Positions 53,672-64,000 of a stretch of DNA of 64,000 bases are shown in pieces. Under the pieces are notes generated by a model, which was given only the letters and a program-made list of their open reading frames with translations, did not search any database and was not told where the DNA came from. Both the position numbers and the translations under genes were made by a program. Each line of letters begins with the position of its first letter. The first letter of the stretch is position 1. Source of the stretch: Pseudopyrenochaeta lycopersici (lineage: Eukaryota; Ascomycota; Dothideomycetes; Pleosporales; Pseudopyrenochaetaceae); assembly GCA_003313425.1 (NCBI GenBank), contig NHZP01000002.1:1984001-2048000 (forward strand), written 5' to 3'.

Positions 53672-55942
53672 CTTCTATTAAGCTTAATATTTAGCTTAAG
53701 AAGTTCTTATATACTTATTACGCATAGAGTTTATAATTCTTACTTATTAGTAGGCGCGATTCTAAAAAAGGCTCCTCCTAATACCTATTTAGTATCTTAA
53801 CGTCTTTATACTTAAGGTAGTTAGAGTTAAGGCACGTTTACTATTATTACTAATTATATTCTCTATTAAAGACTAGCTGCATCGCTATAGTAGCTGCAGG
53901 GTTATTATTTCCTAGAAAGTAGAGGATAGTCCTCTTATCCTATAGGTAGTTATCGTATTTAACTTTAAGATAATTATACTATTAGTATTTATATTAGTAA
54001 AACAAGTAAGGGAAGTATCCCTGTTCTATTTTACTTAAGTAGTATATCGCGCATAGGTTTATAGTATAAAAAGACTAGTAGATAACACTGTGTCGCTTAT
54101 TACGTAGATCTATTAAGTAGTCTAGTACTAGTTTCTGTAGTCCTTTACGTATAGTATGTAGGGTTTAAGCTGCCTCTGCGCGCTCGTAGTAGTTTCTAGC
54201 TTCTTCCTCTATAAGCAGCTAGTTAGGGTTAATATTCTCTTTGTCGTCCTCCTAATACATTTATTATTTAAGCTAAGTATAAATATCTTGTTTCTTACCG
54301 TCTGTAAGCACGATCTCGCTATAGGAGTTAACTTAAAGGTACCTTTACTGTATAGAGTCTTAAGTGTTAGGTATGTAGAAGGCGTCTTCCTGTGTTAATA
54401 GTAGTATTGTTTAGCGTTATAGTGTGTATTTAGAGGTCTTAACTACTAGGGGTTCTGGTGCCTATATTTATCTAGCTCTTCAAAGTTTCTGTAGTGCGTC
54501 CCTAACGCTTGCGGGTTGCTATACTTCCTTAGCTCTTTCTACCTACTCTTATGTTGCCTTCGTATAATGTTTAGGGTATTAGTAGTATTCCTGTAACATG
54601 TCTTACATTACTTACTTAGCTAGAATAATTATACTTATTCCTTATTTTATAGCTGCTTCCTATTCTTCTAGGGTTAGCGTGTTAATATATTATACTTTAT
54701 ATATATGTTGCGCGTGTAGTTAGCAGTTAAGTTCTATAATATCTTTTTCTACTTCTATAGGCGTTAATAGCCTTAGAGTTCCTAGTTAATATTAGTTCTA
54801 GAAGTTCTCTATTTTTTAGTCCTTAGTTAGAAGCACTATAGTATTATTAAGGTCTTCCTTAGTATCTTTATAGACTAGGGACAGGGAGCTATTACTCTCT
54901 TCCTTATCTTTACTATACTAGGTTCCTAGAATCCCTTTCTTAGTAGGTTCCTAGAGAGGTAGCTGTAATAATTCTATATCTTAGGCTTCTTCCTCTTAGG
55001 TTACGATAACTTCCTATATTTTGTTATTACTATTTTCTTCTTTTACAGCTAATATATTAATCTAGGGAGTTACCTTATTCTTTTATCTATAATTTTTTAC
55101 TATATAGCTTTTCTTATTATAGTTAAAGCAGGTTATTTCTTTTTTCTTCCTGCCTTTACCTAACTTCTCCTTATTAAGGTTATCTAGATACATTGCCTTA
55201 GGGCCTATAGACATATACTATCTAAGTACTCCTTATAGCTAATACTAGTATTATAGGCGACTATTATTTAGCTTATTACGATAATTCTTCTAGGGTTTCT
55301 TATCTTCTTTTATTTATCCTAGTAGTTATCTTCTAAGTTACATACAGAGCTTATAGAGCTCTATATCTAGTTAGATAGTTTTATTAATTAGGTTATCTAG
55401 CGTGTTAATACCTATACTAGAGCGTATTAGTTTAGTTTAGACATCTACTTTTAGGCCTTATTTATATATAGTTTTTAGGGTGTCTTTATTCTAATTAGTT
55501 TATCTAGCATACCCTAAAAACTTATTAGCGTAATTAGCTGCAGACTAGGTTTATCGCATGTTTTAGATTTTACGTTCCGCAATAGTTATTTTATTTAGTA
55601 ATCTAAATACTTATTATATGCGTATCTTAAATTCTCTTGTGTCTTTAAACATCTTAATTAGCTCCTTTAGTTTAGTTCCTTCAGCTAAGTACTTAACTAG
55701 GTAAGGCTTTACCTATTTAGCAGCTTCGCCCCTTATATAGCTTATTATAAGTACTGCTTAGTTGTTATCGTCTATAGTAGTCGCATTAAACTTAAAGAAT
55801 AAGTTAAATTAGAGTAACTATTCTTTAAGCTTAAACTAATCTCTATAGAAGAGGTCTAGTTTAGTAACAGTGTTGCCTAGCCTAGTAGTATAGTAGGCCG
55901 CGTTTTCTATATAAGTATTACTTATCTTAAGGGTGTTTAAAG
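53672..55942 (-). pseudogene. Degraded gag and protease part of the outer Gypsy element
   Basis: On the minus strand this matches the first ~2.3 kb downstream of the inner 5' LTR (for example reverse-complement AAACACCCTTAAGATAAGTA just inside the right LTR and the CCHC region near 55100). It is full of TAA/TAG stops and continues across the nested insertion into the pol remnant at 43391-46700. Confidence 0.75.
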
Positions 55943-56331
55943 TGTAAAGAATCTTAAAAGCTATTAGTAAGGATAGCTAATAAGATTATAAGGTTAGTTC
56001 TCTAGGATAGAGTAAGGGACTAGATAGAAGGGGGTTTAATACTAAGATAGTAAGAGGGCGCTTCTGTAAAGAGTACTAAGGGTTAAAAATAATTAGTATT
56101 ACTATTACTATACTGTAGAGTATAATATTAAGTTAAACACACTAGACTATAAGGGTCTATTGTGGTGATCTATATACATAGAGGTTATGCATGTTACTTA
56201 GTGTGCTCGGTGTGCTCAGTGTCACTGATCAGACTAATCAACTGAGCACGTCACGTGACTTCGGTTGTTGTCCAATACTTTGTGAGGTCCAGTTGGGGCC
56301 TCTGGGACAGGGTCCCGGCAGGATCGTAACA
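55943..56331 (-). repeat. LTR (right) of the outer Gypsy element
   Basis: 389 bp, aligned over its length to 42329-42717. It is the 5' LTR in element orientation. The first bases read TGTAAAGAATC rather than TGTGAAGAATC, a G-to-A change. Confidence 0.9.
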
Positions 56332-56336
56332 ATACC
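56332..56336. repeat. Target-site duplication (right) of the outer Gypsy element
   Basis: ATACC, identical to 42324-42328. Confidence 0.85.
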
Positions 56337-56373
56337 TCTTACCTTTAGTGGAGAGGTACTACCTAAATACATA

Positions 56374-56402
56374 AGCTAGATTAGGCTAGTCCTAATCTAG
56401 CT
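56374..56402. repeat. Perfect 12-bp inverted repeat (hairpin)
   Basis: AGCTAGATTAGG, a 5-nt spacer, then CCTAATCTAGCT. It lies 43 bp outside the outer element. A second weaker hairpin (AGGTGA...TCACCT) follows at about 56425-56450. It could be the end of a MITE-like or other DNA element. Confidence 0.6.
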
Positions 56403-56905
56403 ATCTAGCTAGGTAAAAGGTAAAAGGTGATAGTTACCTTTCACCTGCGTCTAGTAACTTAGAAGGATTGAACCCTAACAGATACTAGGCTTACGGAGCT
56501 AGAGTAGATAATACACTAGCTTAATAGATTAATATCAGCGCAGAAGCTAACCTGTAATAACGAGGTAAAACTGCAGGTATTCTAACTATAGTTAGCTGTT
56601 ATCTACAGCTGCTTTTTTAGGACAAGCTCCTAAGTAGCAGAGACTGCGTCTAACTAAAAACCCTTATCTAAGTATAAGATACTATTATTATCCTGCTACT
56701 AAATATAAATATTTATAAGTAAGATATTTAGGAAGAAGCGTTTATAGCTAATAAAGTCTTTAGGTCTAGTCTTAAGTAGAGCTAATATAAAGATGATTAT
56801 TTATAATATACTTATAAGACTAAACTATATAATTTAAATAGCTACTAATATAATAAGAGCTATAAAAAATAAAATAAGACGTATACTCTATAGTAACTTA
56901 CTATA

Positions 56906-56954
56906 ATTCTTATTCTTATTCTTATTCTTATTCTTATTCTTATTCTTATTCTTA
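56906..56954 (+). repeat. Hexanucleotide microsatellite (TTCTTA)n
   Basis: About eight uninterrupted copies. Confidence 0.9.
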
Positions 56955-58600
56955 CTACTAAAGTCTATAGTAATTTTTATTACTAGCCTTATTAACTTAA
57001 GTCTAGCTTCCTAAGTTTTACGCGCTTTCTTAGACTTAGTTCTAGTAGGTCTCTTATTCTTTAATTATTCTAGGCTTCATTTTATACCTTATTTACTTAA
57101 TATATTATATACGTTCCTTATAATAGTATATAAGCTAGCTTATAGCTTTATAAATAACGCTACTAAGTCTTAACTCTTAAAGTTAGCTCTCTATTATATT
57201 AAGAAGAAGCTGTATAGAGCTATCTAGTAGAGGAAAGTTATTAGTTAGTAATTCTATAGCGTAAGGTGTCTATAAAGAGAGCTTACTTAAGTTAATAAGC
57301 TTATATACTTTTTACTAGTAAGTAATATAAGTTAATAAGAGAATACTAGACTTAACTATATAAAGTAAAGAAATAGAGAAGATGTATTATATCTAGCCTT
57401 ATTAACTAGAAAGAGTGTATAGAAGCTAAGTAGCCTTTACTCTATACTTATCCTTACAGCTATAGTAAGATCTATAGTAGCTATAAGGCCTACGTATTAG
57501 AGTTATATTACTATATATAGTATAGATAGTAACTCACGCTCTATAAGAATACTAATACTACTACTAGTAACTACTATATTAAATTCTATAGTAAGATTAT
57601 CTATAGCTATACTTCTTATAGACTATAAAAAGCTAACTATTAGAACTACATAATAAGTAAAGTATATTTTAGTAGGTAGGCGTAAGAAGAGATAAATAGA
57701 TAAATAGGAGGATAGGACGTTTAGGCTAAGTAAGTAAGAATAAATAAAAGAAAAGAGAAAAGAGTATAGTAAAGCTAAAGATAAAAGAAATATAGTAGAG
57801 ATAGATACTAAAAGAGCGTTAGTTTTTTATAGCTATTACTTTACTACTATATATTATATATAGACTTAGTATAAAGCGTAGTATAAAGTAAAGATAGTAT
57901 ACTTAATATCAGTATTTCTCTATATCCTTACTATATTATATAAAGACCTTAGTTATTAATAAAATAGTATAGTAAGAATAGCTAAATATCTAAGTAACTA
58001 GTATATTAGTAAATCCTAACTATTAAGCTTATATAGAGGAAGTTAGAACTAGTAGTTAAAATAGTTTATAAAGAGAAGTATAGTAGAAACGTATAAACTA
58101 TTAAAGGTTAGAGTAAATATATAAGCTACGCTAAGATACTTATAGTAGCTTCTAAAAAGCTTTAAAATACTATATAGACTAAATAGGTATTTCTTAGCTA
58201 CTAATCCTATTACCTAATATAGCTACTTTATTTATACCTACTTCTATTTAGTATAGTTATTAATTAGCGTAATTATATTAAGTTTAGCTGCGTTATACTA
58301 AATAGGCCCTGCCTTAAGGTGCTAGGGAAGTACTATTTATACTAAGGTAATACAGGTCTATTATTATTATTATCTATATTATAATATCCCTGCTAAGACC
58401 TAACCCTACGAGTTTCTTTAAGAGCCTCCTTGATAATATAATTATTTTCGCTAATAAAAGGATAGTTAGAAGCGTTAGTATTTATGCCGCTAGCTTAGTA
58501 GCTAACACGTTAAAATAATACTAGTAACTTAGTATTTAGGGGTGTGATTATTATCCTTAAAGGAGGCATTTCTAAAAGATATAAAGATAAGCATTTTTAC

Positions 58601-59293
58601 CCTAATCACAGCTCATATTCTTAGCATAACTCTATCATCTTTTCTCACATTTACTTACAGCTGTACATTTCTCTTACCGCTTCACATTCTCTCACGCTAT
58701 CCTATTCGCTATGAACCCACGAGCTCTTGAATCGTCTTTCACATGTTCAGAGAGTTAAAGGCATTCAATTTCCAAAGCTGGTCAGATTACAAGATTATGT
58801 TTTTCAAGGTTCCGTGTTTTGCCCCGACGATATATTGGTGGACGATGAGAGACGATCTCGAGTTCGTTACACTCGCCACGTTGATTCTGTGCAGACCTCA
58901 TGCCCCGTGCTAATATTATCTGCAAGACAGTGCGTAGTGTAAAGTATCGTATTCCTTGGTGCAATATCCTCCTCAGAACCAAGAAAACAGATGCTAAGCA
59001 GAATTTAGAACTCCTTCCGCTTAGCCTCCATCTCCGACCCCGGCGGCGCGCAATCCCTTGTTCGGGTAATGACCGATATGCTTCTCCGCTATTGCGGAGG
59101 AGCTGGGGATGGACTTCCCCACATTAAATAACGCCGCTCCCTACTATAACAGTATTAGCGCAAGGTACTCGGAAGGCATTCGTCCGACAGCCCGGTTGAA
59201 ACGGGTCAGGACTAGCAGGTATCAACGTTAAGCGAGTTATAGTCTGATGAGGTTTGACAGGTTAGGTATGTAGGCAAGTGGAGCTTCAATAAG
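58601..59293. other. Intergenic region upstream of the GH5 gene
   Basis: Composition returns to normal. A 71-codon ORF at 58727-58942 (MNRLSHVQRVKGIQFPKLVRLQDYVF, PDDILVDDERR) has some protein-like character but no recognisable family. It may be a gene remnant. Confidence 0.4.
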
Positions 59294-59301
59294 TATATAA
59301 A
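59294..59301 (+). promoter_or_regulatory. TATA-like box of the GH5 gene
   Basis: TATATAAA lies 71 bp before ATG 59372 and directly abuts an earlier ATG at 59303. This placement favours 59372, where the signal peptide begins, as the translation start. Confidence 0.5.
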
Positions 59302-59371
59302 CATGTTCCCTCGCCCAATTTCTCGTACTGCACCCAGGGTTCACATTGGATTGCGCTGCATTTGTCTGAAA

Positions 59372-60931
59372 ATGCTGGGATCACGAATATTACTCGCTCT
59401 GGCTACCGCCAATGCCGCATTGTCGGCGTATGTACCAGAGTCTGCAAGCGATGCGGATTTTCGATACAATCTACGACGACGTGTTACAAATGGAACTACA
59501 TTCAATGGCCCATACAGCGCACGTGGGAGAGACATTGTCGACAGCCGGGGCGAGAAAGTGACCTGGGCAGGTGTTAATTGGCCCATGAGCGGTAGGCTAA
59601 CAAATCTCTAAATGCTGAAGTTCAAGCTAATTGTGAAAATTAGGGGAGACGATGATTCCTGAGGGTCTTGAGTGGGCATCAGCGGAAGAGATCCTTGACG
59701 ATATCGCAGGGGTTGGGTTCAATTACATCCGCATGTGCGTAGATCCCTGCTTAAAGACTTGTCACCGCTTTCGGTTACTAATCCATATTCAAGGGGCTAT
59801 GCCATCGAAATGATCGATCAAGTCTATGACAGGAATGGATCCGATGTCCCACTTGAGGTTGCTATGATCAACGCTCTCGGATATGTGAACGGGTCAGTCC
59901 TCCGAATCCTTCTCTTACACTGATGCTGAATTTCTACAAGTACAAAAGTAACCAACGAAATCATCGCCAAAAACCCTGGTTGGACAACGCAGACTACTCG
60001 CTTTGAGATTTGGACCGACATCACCCGAATTGCTGCAACCAAGGGTATCTTCATTAGCCCCGACGTGCATGTTGGTAAGGCGCAGTGGTGCTGCTCGCAT
60101 ATCGACGGAAATGCTTGGTTCGATGATCTTAATTTCCCTGCATCGGATTGGCGCCGTGGTCTTGCCTATGTTGCAAATTGGGCCAAGGACCATCCCAACG
60201 TTGTCAGCATGTCCTTGCGCAACGAGCTGCGCGAGTCCTGGAATGTCACCAACCTGTACTACAACTGGCAAACGCTTGTTGGAAACATGACCCAGGGATC
60301 GGATGCAATTCATGAAGCTAACTCCGATATCCTTATCATTTGGTCTGGCATGCAATACGGACAGGATCTCTCAGCCCTTACGGCCGGCCACAATATTCTC
60401 ACTGCCCCGTGCTACAAGTGCACTGCCATCCGCGATGCGAAGCGCCGGGAGCCGGAATACTTCAACATTGACGACCATTCATGGGCCAATAAGCTCATCT
60501 ACGAGGTTCATCTGTACAGAATGAGCGAAGATGTCGACACAGGCAATTGTCCTATTATCGAAGCAAACCTCTACCATAACGGTTTCAACGCTCTGGGCAT
60601 AGATGCCCCCCCCGCCTGTAACATCACTAAGGATTGCGTCAAAGCCGTGAGGGAGACGCCAGTAATTCTGTCCGAGTTTGGAACAGGACAAGACGAGACG
60701 ATCTTCAATGATACGCTTCAGAACTGCTTGCGCGATTACACCGTCAAGCACGGCATCAGCTGGATGATGTGGTCTATTGCTGGATCCTACAGAATCCGGT
60801 CCGGCATACAAGGATTCCCGGATACCTGGGGAATGACAAATCCTCAGTGGAACGGCTGGAACTACGACAAGGGCATTGAGGAGTTCTGGAAGCCGTGGGT
60901 GAAGGACATGAACGCTACTAAAATAGTTTAA
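59372..60931 (+). CDS. Secreted glycoside hydrolase family 5 (cellulase superfamily)
   Basis: Four exons: 59372-59591, 59644-59734, 59794-59892 and 59941-60931, with introns of 52, 59 and 48 nt (466 residues, in frame throughout). The start was chosen for the signal peptide MLGSRILLALATANAALSAY; the frame also opens at ATG 59303. The GH5 (beta/alpha)8 fold is shown by VDSRGEKVTWAGVNWPMSG, DDIAGVGFNYIRMGYAIEM, FISPDVHVGKAQWCC, VVSMSLRNELRES with the catalytic acid/base NE, IYEVHLYRMSEDVDTG, PVILSEFGTGQDE with the nucleophile Glu, and SWMMWSIAGSYRIRSG. Several NxT/S sites and Cys pairs fit secretion. The substrate, probably a plant or fungal cell-wall beta-glucan, is not determinable from sequence. 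Confidence 0.92.
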
Positions 60932-61554
60932 AGCTACATAATGTATTCTACGAACAGGATAGTTACAGGCTAAATGGTAATCATGATAAGACTTTGTAAA
61001 ACAGAGTTCAGAAATATATATATTGTTCTGGTCGAACAGACTCCATTCAGTTTGGTACTTCTTCGCAGGCAATTGTGACTCAGACAAGGAGATAATACAC
61101 CTTGCGATACTTGGCTACTGAAGGGTCTAGTGTGGAGCGGTTTACACTATGTAAACTAACGAAGCATTCCCTCTATTCGGTAGAAGAGGCTTTCTTGGAC
61201 CGTAATTTTGATTCTCTTAATGAGAAGCATGTCATATTCTACTAGGCCAGTCTGTTCCTAGACTACCTGTGACGCCATCTGCCGAATTTGGATGGTGTCG
61301 CATATGCCTGCCCCGCCACCAACGTGCGAGCAGCAAAACCACGCTTCGGACAGTGCGCATGCACGTAATAGCAGAGCCTCACAAGCGGGGTGGGGTGTCA
61401 ACGGCGTCACCAACGTTGTAAGCGCCATTTTTGGGTTGCCTACACACCACCTATTTTGACAACAAACTCTTATATTCTCTCAATGTCGACCTGCTTTCTA
61501 GCTGGGACACGTTTGTTGTGAAAGGATTTGTGTAGCAGTAAGTATGGGTAGTAA
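60932..61554. other. Intergenic region
   Basis: 3' flank of the GH5 gene and left flank of the pogo-like transposon. No gene or repeat seen. Confidence 0.5.
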
Positions 61555-61556
61555 TA

Positions 61557-61600
61557 ACGTGCCCAACCACCTGAGGAACGCCACCACCTGAGGCACGCGA
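61557..61600 (+). repeat. Left terminal inverted repeat of the pogo-like element
   Basis: 44 bp beginning ACGTGCCC. The motif ACCACCTGAGG occurs twice inside it, a likely pair of transposase-binding sites. One mismatch to the right copy, at base 9. Confidence 0.92.
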
Positions 61601-61645
61601 ACACGAAAATTCCGCGAAACTTCAACACGCGATTTCTCCACCACC

Positions 61646-63493
61646 ATGGCAGGTATTGACGCTGCAATTGAAGCATTGAATTCCCTACAAGTAGAAGAAC
61701 CCTTTAATTATCAAGAATATACGGATAAGTATAAGTGCAGTCGCTCAGCGCTGTCAAAACGTCACCGAGGCGTTACAGGCTCTCGTGCAACTAAGGTTGA
61801 TAATGACCGATTGCTCAACAACGCGCAGGAAACAGAGCTTGTACAGTATATCCAGAGACTATCTTCACGAGGCCTGCCTCCAACTCAGCCTATAATACGA
61901 AATTTTGCAGCCTAAATAGCATCTAGGCAGCCTGGTGTAAACTGGGTTAGCCGCTTCGTCCAGCGTCACAACATCGAGCTCATATCACGTTTTACATCCG
62001 GCCTCGATCTTAATCGCTCCAACGCTGATTCCGCCTTTAAGTATAGCCTCTATTTTAAGCTTTTAGAGCTTAAGATTAAGTAGTACTCTATTAATCCGCG
62101 ATAGATTTATAATATAGATAAGAAAGGCTTCCTTATTAGGATCCTTAACAAAACAAAGCGCGTGTTCTCTAGGAAGGATTATAAGAACAGAAAGACAAGG
62201 CACACTGCTTAAGATAGCAATCGTGAGTGGATTACCACGTTAGCTTGCATCTGCGCTAATGGTAGCTCTCTTACGCCTGCTCTAATCTACCAGGCTGCCT
62301 CAGGCAACATCTAAGACTCGTAGTTACAAGATTTTAAGCCTCAGCACTACTAGGCCTTCTTTACCTCATCGCTAAATGGATAGACTAGCAATAATATAGG
62401 CCTATCCTAGCTTAAAGAGGTGTTTAATCGCGAGACAAAAACAAAGGCTCGCCAAGCTTATCAATTACTTATCCTTAATGGCCACGGATCTCATGTTACT
62501 ATAGATTTTATAAGCTATTGTGATCAAAATAAGATCCTCTTAGCTATTTATCCTCCTTATTCTACTCATACCTTACAGCCTCTTGATGTAGGCGTGTTTA
62601 GGCCTCTCGCAGCTGCCTATCGTGCTAAGTTATTAAATTTTATTTCTCAAGCTTAAGGGCTTAGCAGGATCACTAAACAAGATTTTTTCCGCCTCTTCTA
62701 TTAAGCTTAGAGCTCCTCTATTAAAGAAACAACAATACGCAAGGCCTTCGCGTCAACAGGCATCGAACCCTTCAATCCTGATGTTATCCTTAACCAATTC
62801 AACACAACTCCAGCCTCAAAGGATAGGCCCTCCTCAAGCGGTAGCTCCTCCTTAGTACTTAGTGCAAGCGATTGGAGGAAGATAGAGTGTCTCCTTAGGC
62901 AGGTAGTTGATGATATCTATAATAGTCGCTCAAAAAAGCTTAGCCAAACGATCTACACAATCTCAGCTCGAAACCAGATACTTCAGCACGAAAACGCTCA
63001 GCTTAAAGAGGCTCTTAAGCATAAGAAGAAGCGCAGGAATCGTGGCAAGGCTCTAGTCCTTAAGCATCCTGAGGAATACTATGGTAGAGCTCAGTTTTGG
63101 TCACCTGCCAAGGTCCAGGCAGCTCGAGCTCAAAAGGAGGAGCTACAACACTAGAAAAGCGAGGCAATCAAGCTCCGTGAAACCCAGAAGCAGCTAAAGG
63201 CTTTACAGCTTGAGCAGAGATCAAGAACAAGGCAGGCAGCCAAGGAGATAAGGGAACAAGAGAGAGCTGAGAAAGCTGCCTTGCGCGAGGAACAAAAGGT
63301 AGCTCGCGAGCTTAAAAAATAACTCCAGAGCGATATCAAATTATCTAAAAAAGGCAGGAGGCAAAGCCTGCAACCTAGTAAGGCTCAAAAATCGATTGTG
63401 GTGGAGGAGGAGCCTATTGTTGCTGACGAGGCTCTGCATGCTCGATCTCGACGAGGTCGGCCAATCAAGCCGCCACAAGGGCTTTTTTTATAA
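61646..63493 (+). pseudogene. pogo/Fot-type transposase with DDE domain, broken by stops
   Basis: The N-terminus is a psq-type helix-turn-helix (IDAAIEALNSLQ...NYQEYTDKYKCSRSALSKRHRG), then a CENP-B-like DNA-binding domain (ETELVQYIQRLSSRGLPPTQPIIRNFA and PGVNWVSRFVQRHNIEL). The DDE domain follows: YNIDKKGFL, ICANGSSLTPALIYQAASG, LILNGHGSHVT, where the usual Asp is Asn, and IYPPYSTHTLQPLDVGVFRPL. A long coiled-coil C-terminus rich in Lys, Arg and Glu ends in a short basic RRGRPIKPP AT-hook-like motif. About 14 in-frame stops, all TAA/TAG, and the D-to-N change show that it is inactive. Confidence 0.9.
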
Positions 63494-63610
63494 TTTAATA
63501 ATGCGCAATTGCTCTATATACCTATTAAAGCTCACCATCAAAAGATCTCGTGATAATAACTATTGTTGGTGGCTCTATAGCCTCATAAAGTTGACAGCCT
63601 ACATGGCTGC

Positions 63611-63654
63611 TCGCGTGCCTCAGGTGGTGGCGTTCCTCAGGTGGTGGGGCACGT
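63611..63654 (-). repeat. Right terminal inverted repeat of the pogo-like element
   Basis: Reverse complement of 61557-61600 with one mismatch. It also contains the doubled CCTCAGGTGGTGG motif. Confidence 0.92.
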
Positions 63655-63656
63655 TA

Positions 63657-63916
63657 TGACGTAGAGGTTGTAGTACGATTAGTCCATATTCTTCTATTCT
63701 CTTTAGATTCTTTCTTTTACGTATACTAAAGTATATTGGATAGACTGCAATTTATTAGAGGAGCCTGTCGCAGCTAGCACTTAGGCTAGAGTAGGGAAAT
63801 TATTAATATCCCTAGTGTGACAAACGCAGTACAATACCTCCGTTGGCCTCCGTCTCCTTTCTCTTTGCTTGCGGTGCAATCGCATCTTTTCTCGTCGATC
63901 AATACTTCTGTTAGCC
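63657..63916. other. Intergenic region
   Basis: Right flank of the pogo-like element. It changes from AT-rich to a C/T-rich promoter-like stretch before ATG 63917. Confidence 0.45.
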
Positions 63917-64000
63917 ATGACTTCTGCTCTGAAAGTCGGGCATCACCTCCGAGGCAAACTTGGGTCGTACTGCCTCTCAGAGAAACTCCATGAATATGTT
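63917..64000 (+). CDS. Start of a possible protein kinase-like gene, cut by the window end
   Basis: 28 codons from ATG 63917: MTSALKVGHHLRGKLGSYCL and SEKLHEYV, preceded by pyrimidine-rich sequence. A start with LKVG.LRG..G.Y..SE.L is seen in some fungal serine/threonine kinases, where it forms the beginning of the ATP-binding lobe. Too short to be sure. Confidence 0.4.
   Translation, partial: MTSALKVGHHLRGKLGSYCLSEKLHEYV

Larger units (their letters stand above)
42329..56331 (-). mobile_element. Outer Ty3/Gypsy chromovirus, minus strand, RIP-degraded and split by a second copy
   Basis: Bounded by two 389-bp LTRs (42329-42717 and 55943-56331) with TG...CA-type ends and a 5-bp TSD (ATACC). 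Its own length without the nested insertion is about 7.0 kb. In minus orientation the gag region lies at about 55900-54900, the protease region near the insertion point, and RT, RNase H, integrase and chromodomain between about 46600 and 43400. All frames carry many TAA/TAG stops. The RT box at about 45620-45632 encodes YLNN in place of YxDD, the change expected from RIP. The element is dead. Confidence 0.9.
56337..58600. other. RIP-degraded repeat sequence, unclassified
   Basis: Very AT-rich with stops in all frames. It contains hairpins near 56380-56450, a possible tRNA-like internal promoter around 56460-56530 (minus strand) and a hexanucleotide repeat at 56906-56954. I cannot assign a transposon family. 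Confidence 0.5.
61555..63656 (+). mobile_element. pogo/Fot-type (Tc1-mariner superfamily) DNA transposon, RIP-mutated
   Basis: The element proper is 61557-63654 (2098 bp), flanked by TA dinucleotides at 61555-61556 and 63655-63656, the target duplication of the superfamily. It has 44-bp terminal inverted repeats with one mismatch and a single transposase frame of 616 codons without frameshifts. All internal stops are TAA or TAG, consistent with RIP of a formerly intact copy. Confidence 0.93.

Overview
The window looks like genomic DNA of a filamentous ascomycete (Pezizomycotina, probably a Pleosporales-type Dothideomycete; the lineage is inferred). Genes carry short 46-112 nt introns with GT(A/G)AGT donors, CTAAC/CTGAC-like branch sites and YAG acceptors. 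Gene-rich segments alternate with AT-rich blocks of transposons whose stop codons are overwhelmingly TAA/TAG, as expected from repeat-induced point mutation (RIP, CpA to TpA).

Layout. 1-28 kb is a housekeeping region: the 3' part of an acetoacetyl-CoA synthetase, a CASTOR-like ACT-domain protein, NOP10, LCL2, a 908-residue coiled-coil protein, a vacuolar M18 aminopeptidase, a Glc8/inhibitor-2 phosphatase regulator, a class II eIF4E, a seven-exon ULP2-type SUMO protease and a PQ-loop membrane protein. 28.9-35.7 kb is accessory: a HET-domain gene, a cyanamide hydratase and an AIG2-like gamma-glutamylcyclotransferase-fold protein. 36.7-38.3 kb holds uncharacterised small ORFs. 38.3-58.6 kb is AT-rich. 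It contains one intact F-box/zinc-finger gene and two nested Ty3/Gypsy chromoviruses: a + strand copy (46706-53666, TSD TCTAG) inserted into a - strand copy (42329-56331, TSD ATACC). 59.3-61 kb carries a secreted GH5 glycosidase, 61.6-63.7 kb a RIP-mutated pogo/Fot-type DNA transposon with complete terminal inverted repeats, and the right edge the start of a possible protein kinase gene.

The standout is 28977-31468, upstream of the HET domain. It reads superficially as a degenerate ~68-bp minisatellite. Every unit, however, is an apparent spliceosomal intron (GTAAGT, a TGCTAATAC-like branch site, TAG) and adjacent introns are separated by exactly three nucleotides. The triplet varies while its flanks are conserved. 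An ATG exon of exactly eight codons precedes the array, and a frame that stays open into the HET domain follows it, both in phase 0. None of the 36 triplets is a stop. I therefore infer that the N-terminal region of this HET protein is encoded by 36 single-codon micro-exons. Skipping any of them would keep the frame, so the locus could in principle make very many isoforms. This needs transcript evidence, but I consider it the probable undescribed system in the window.
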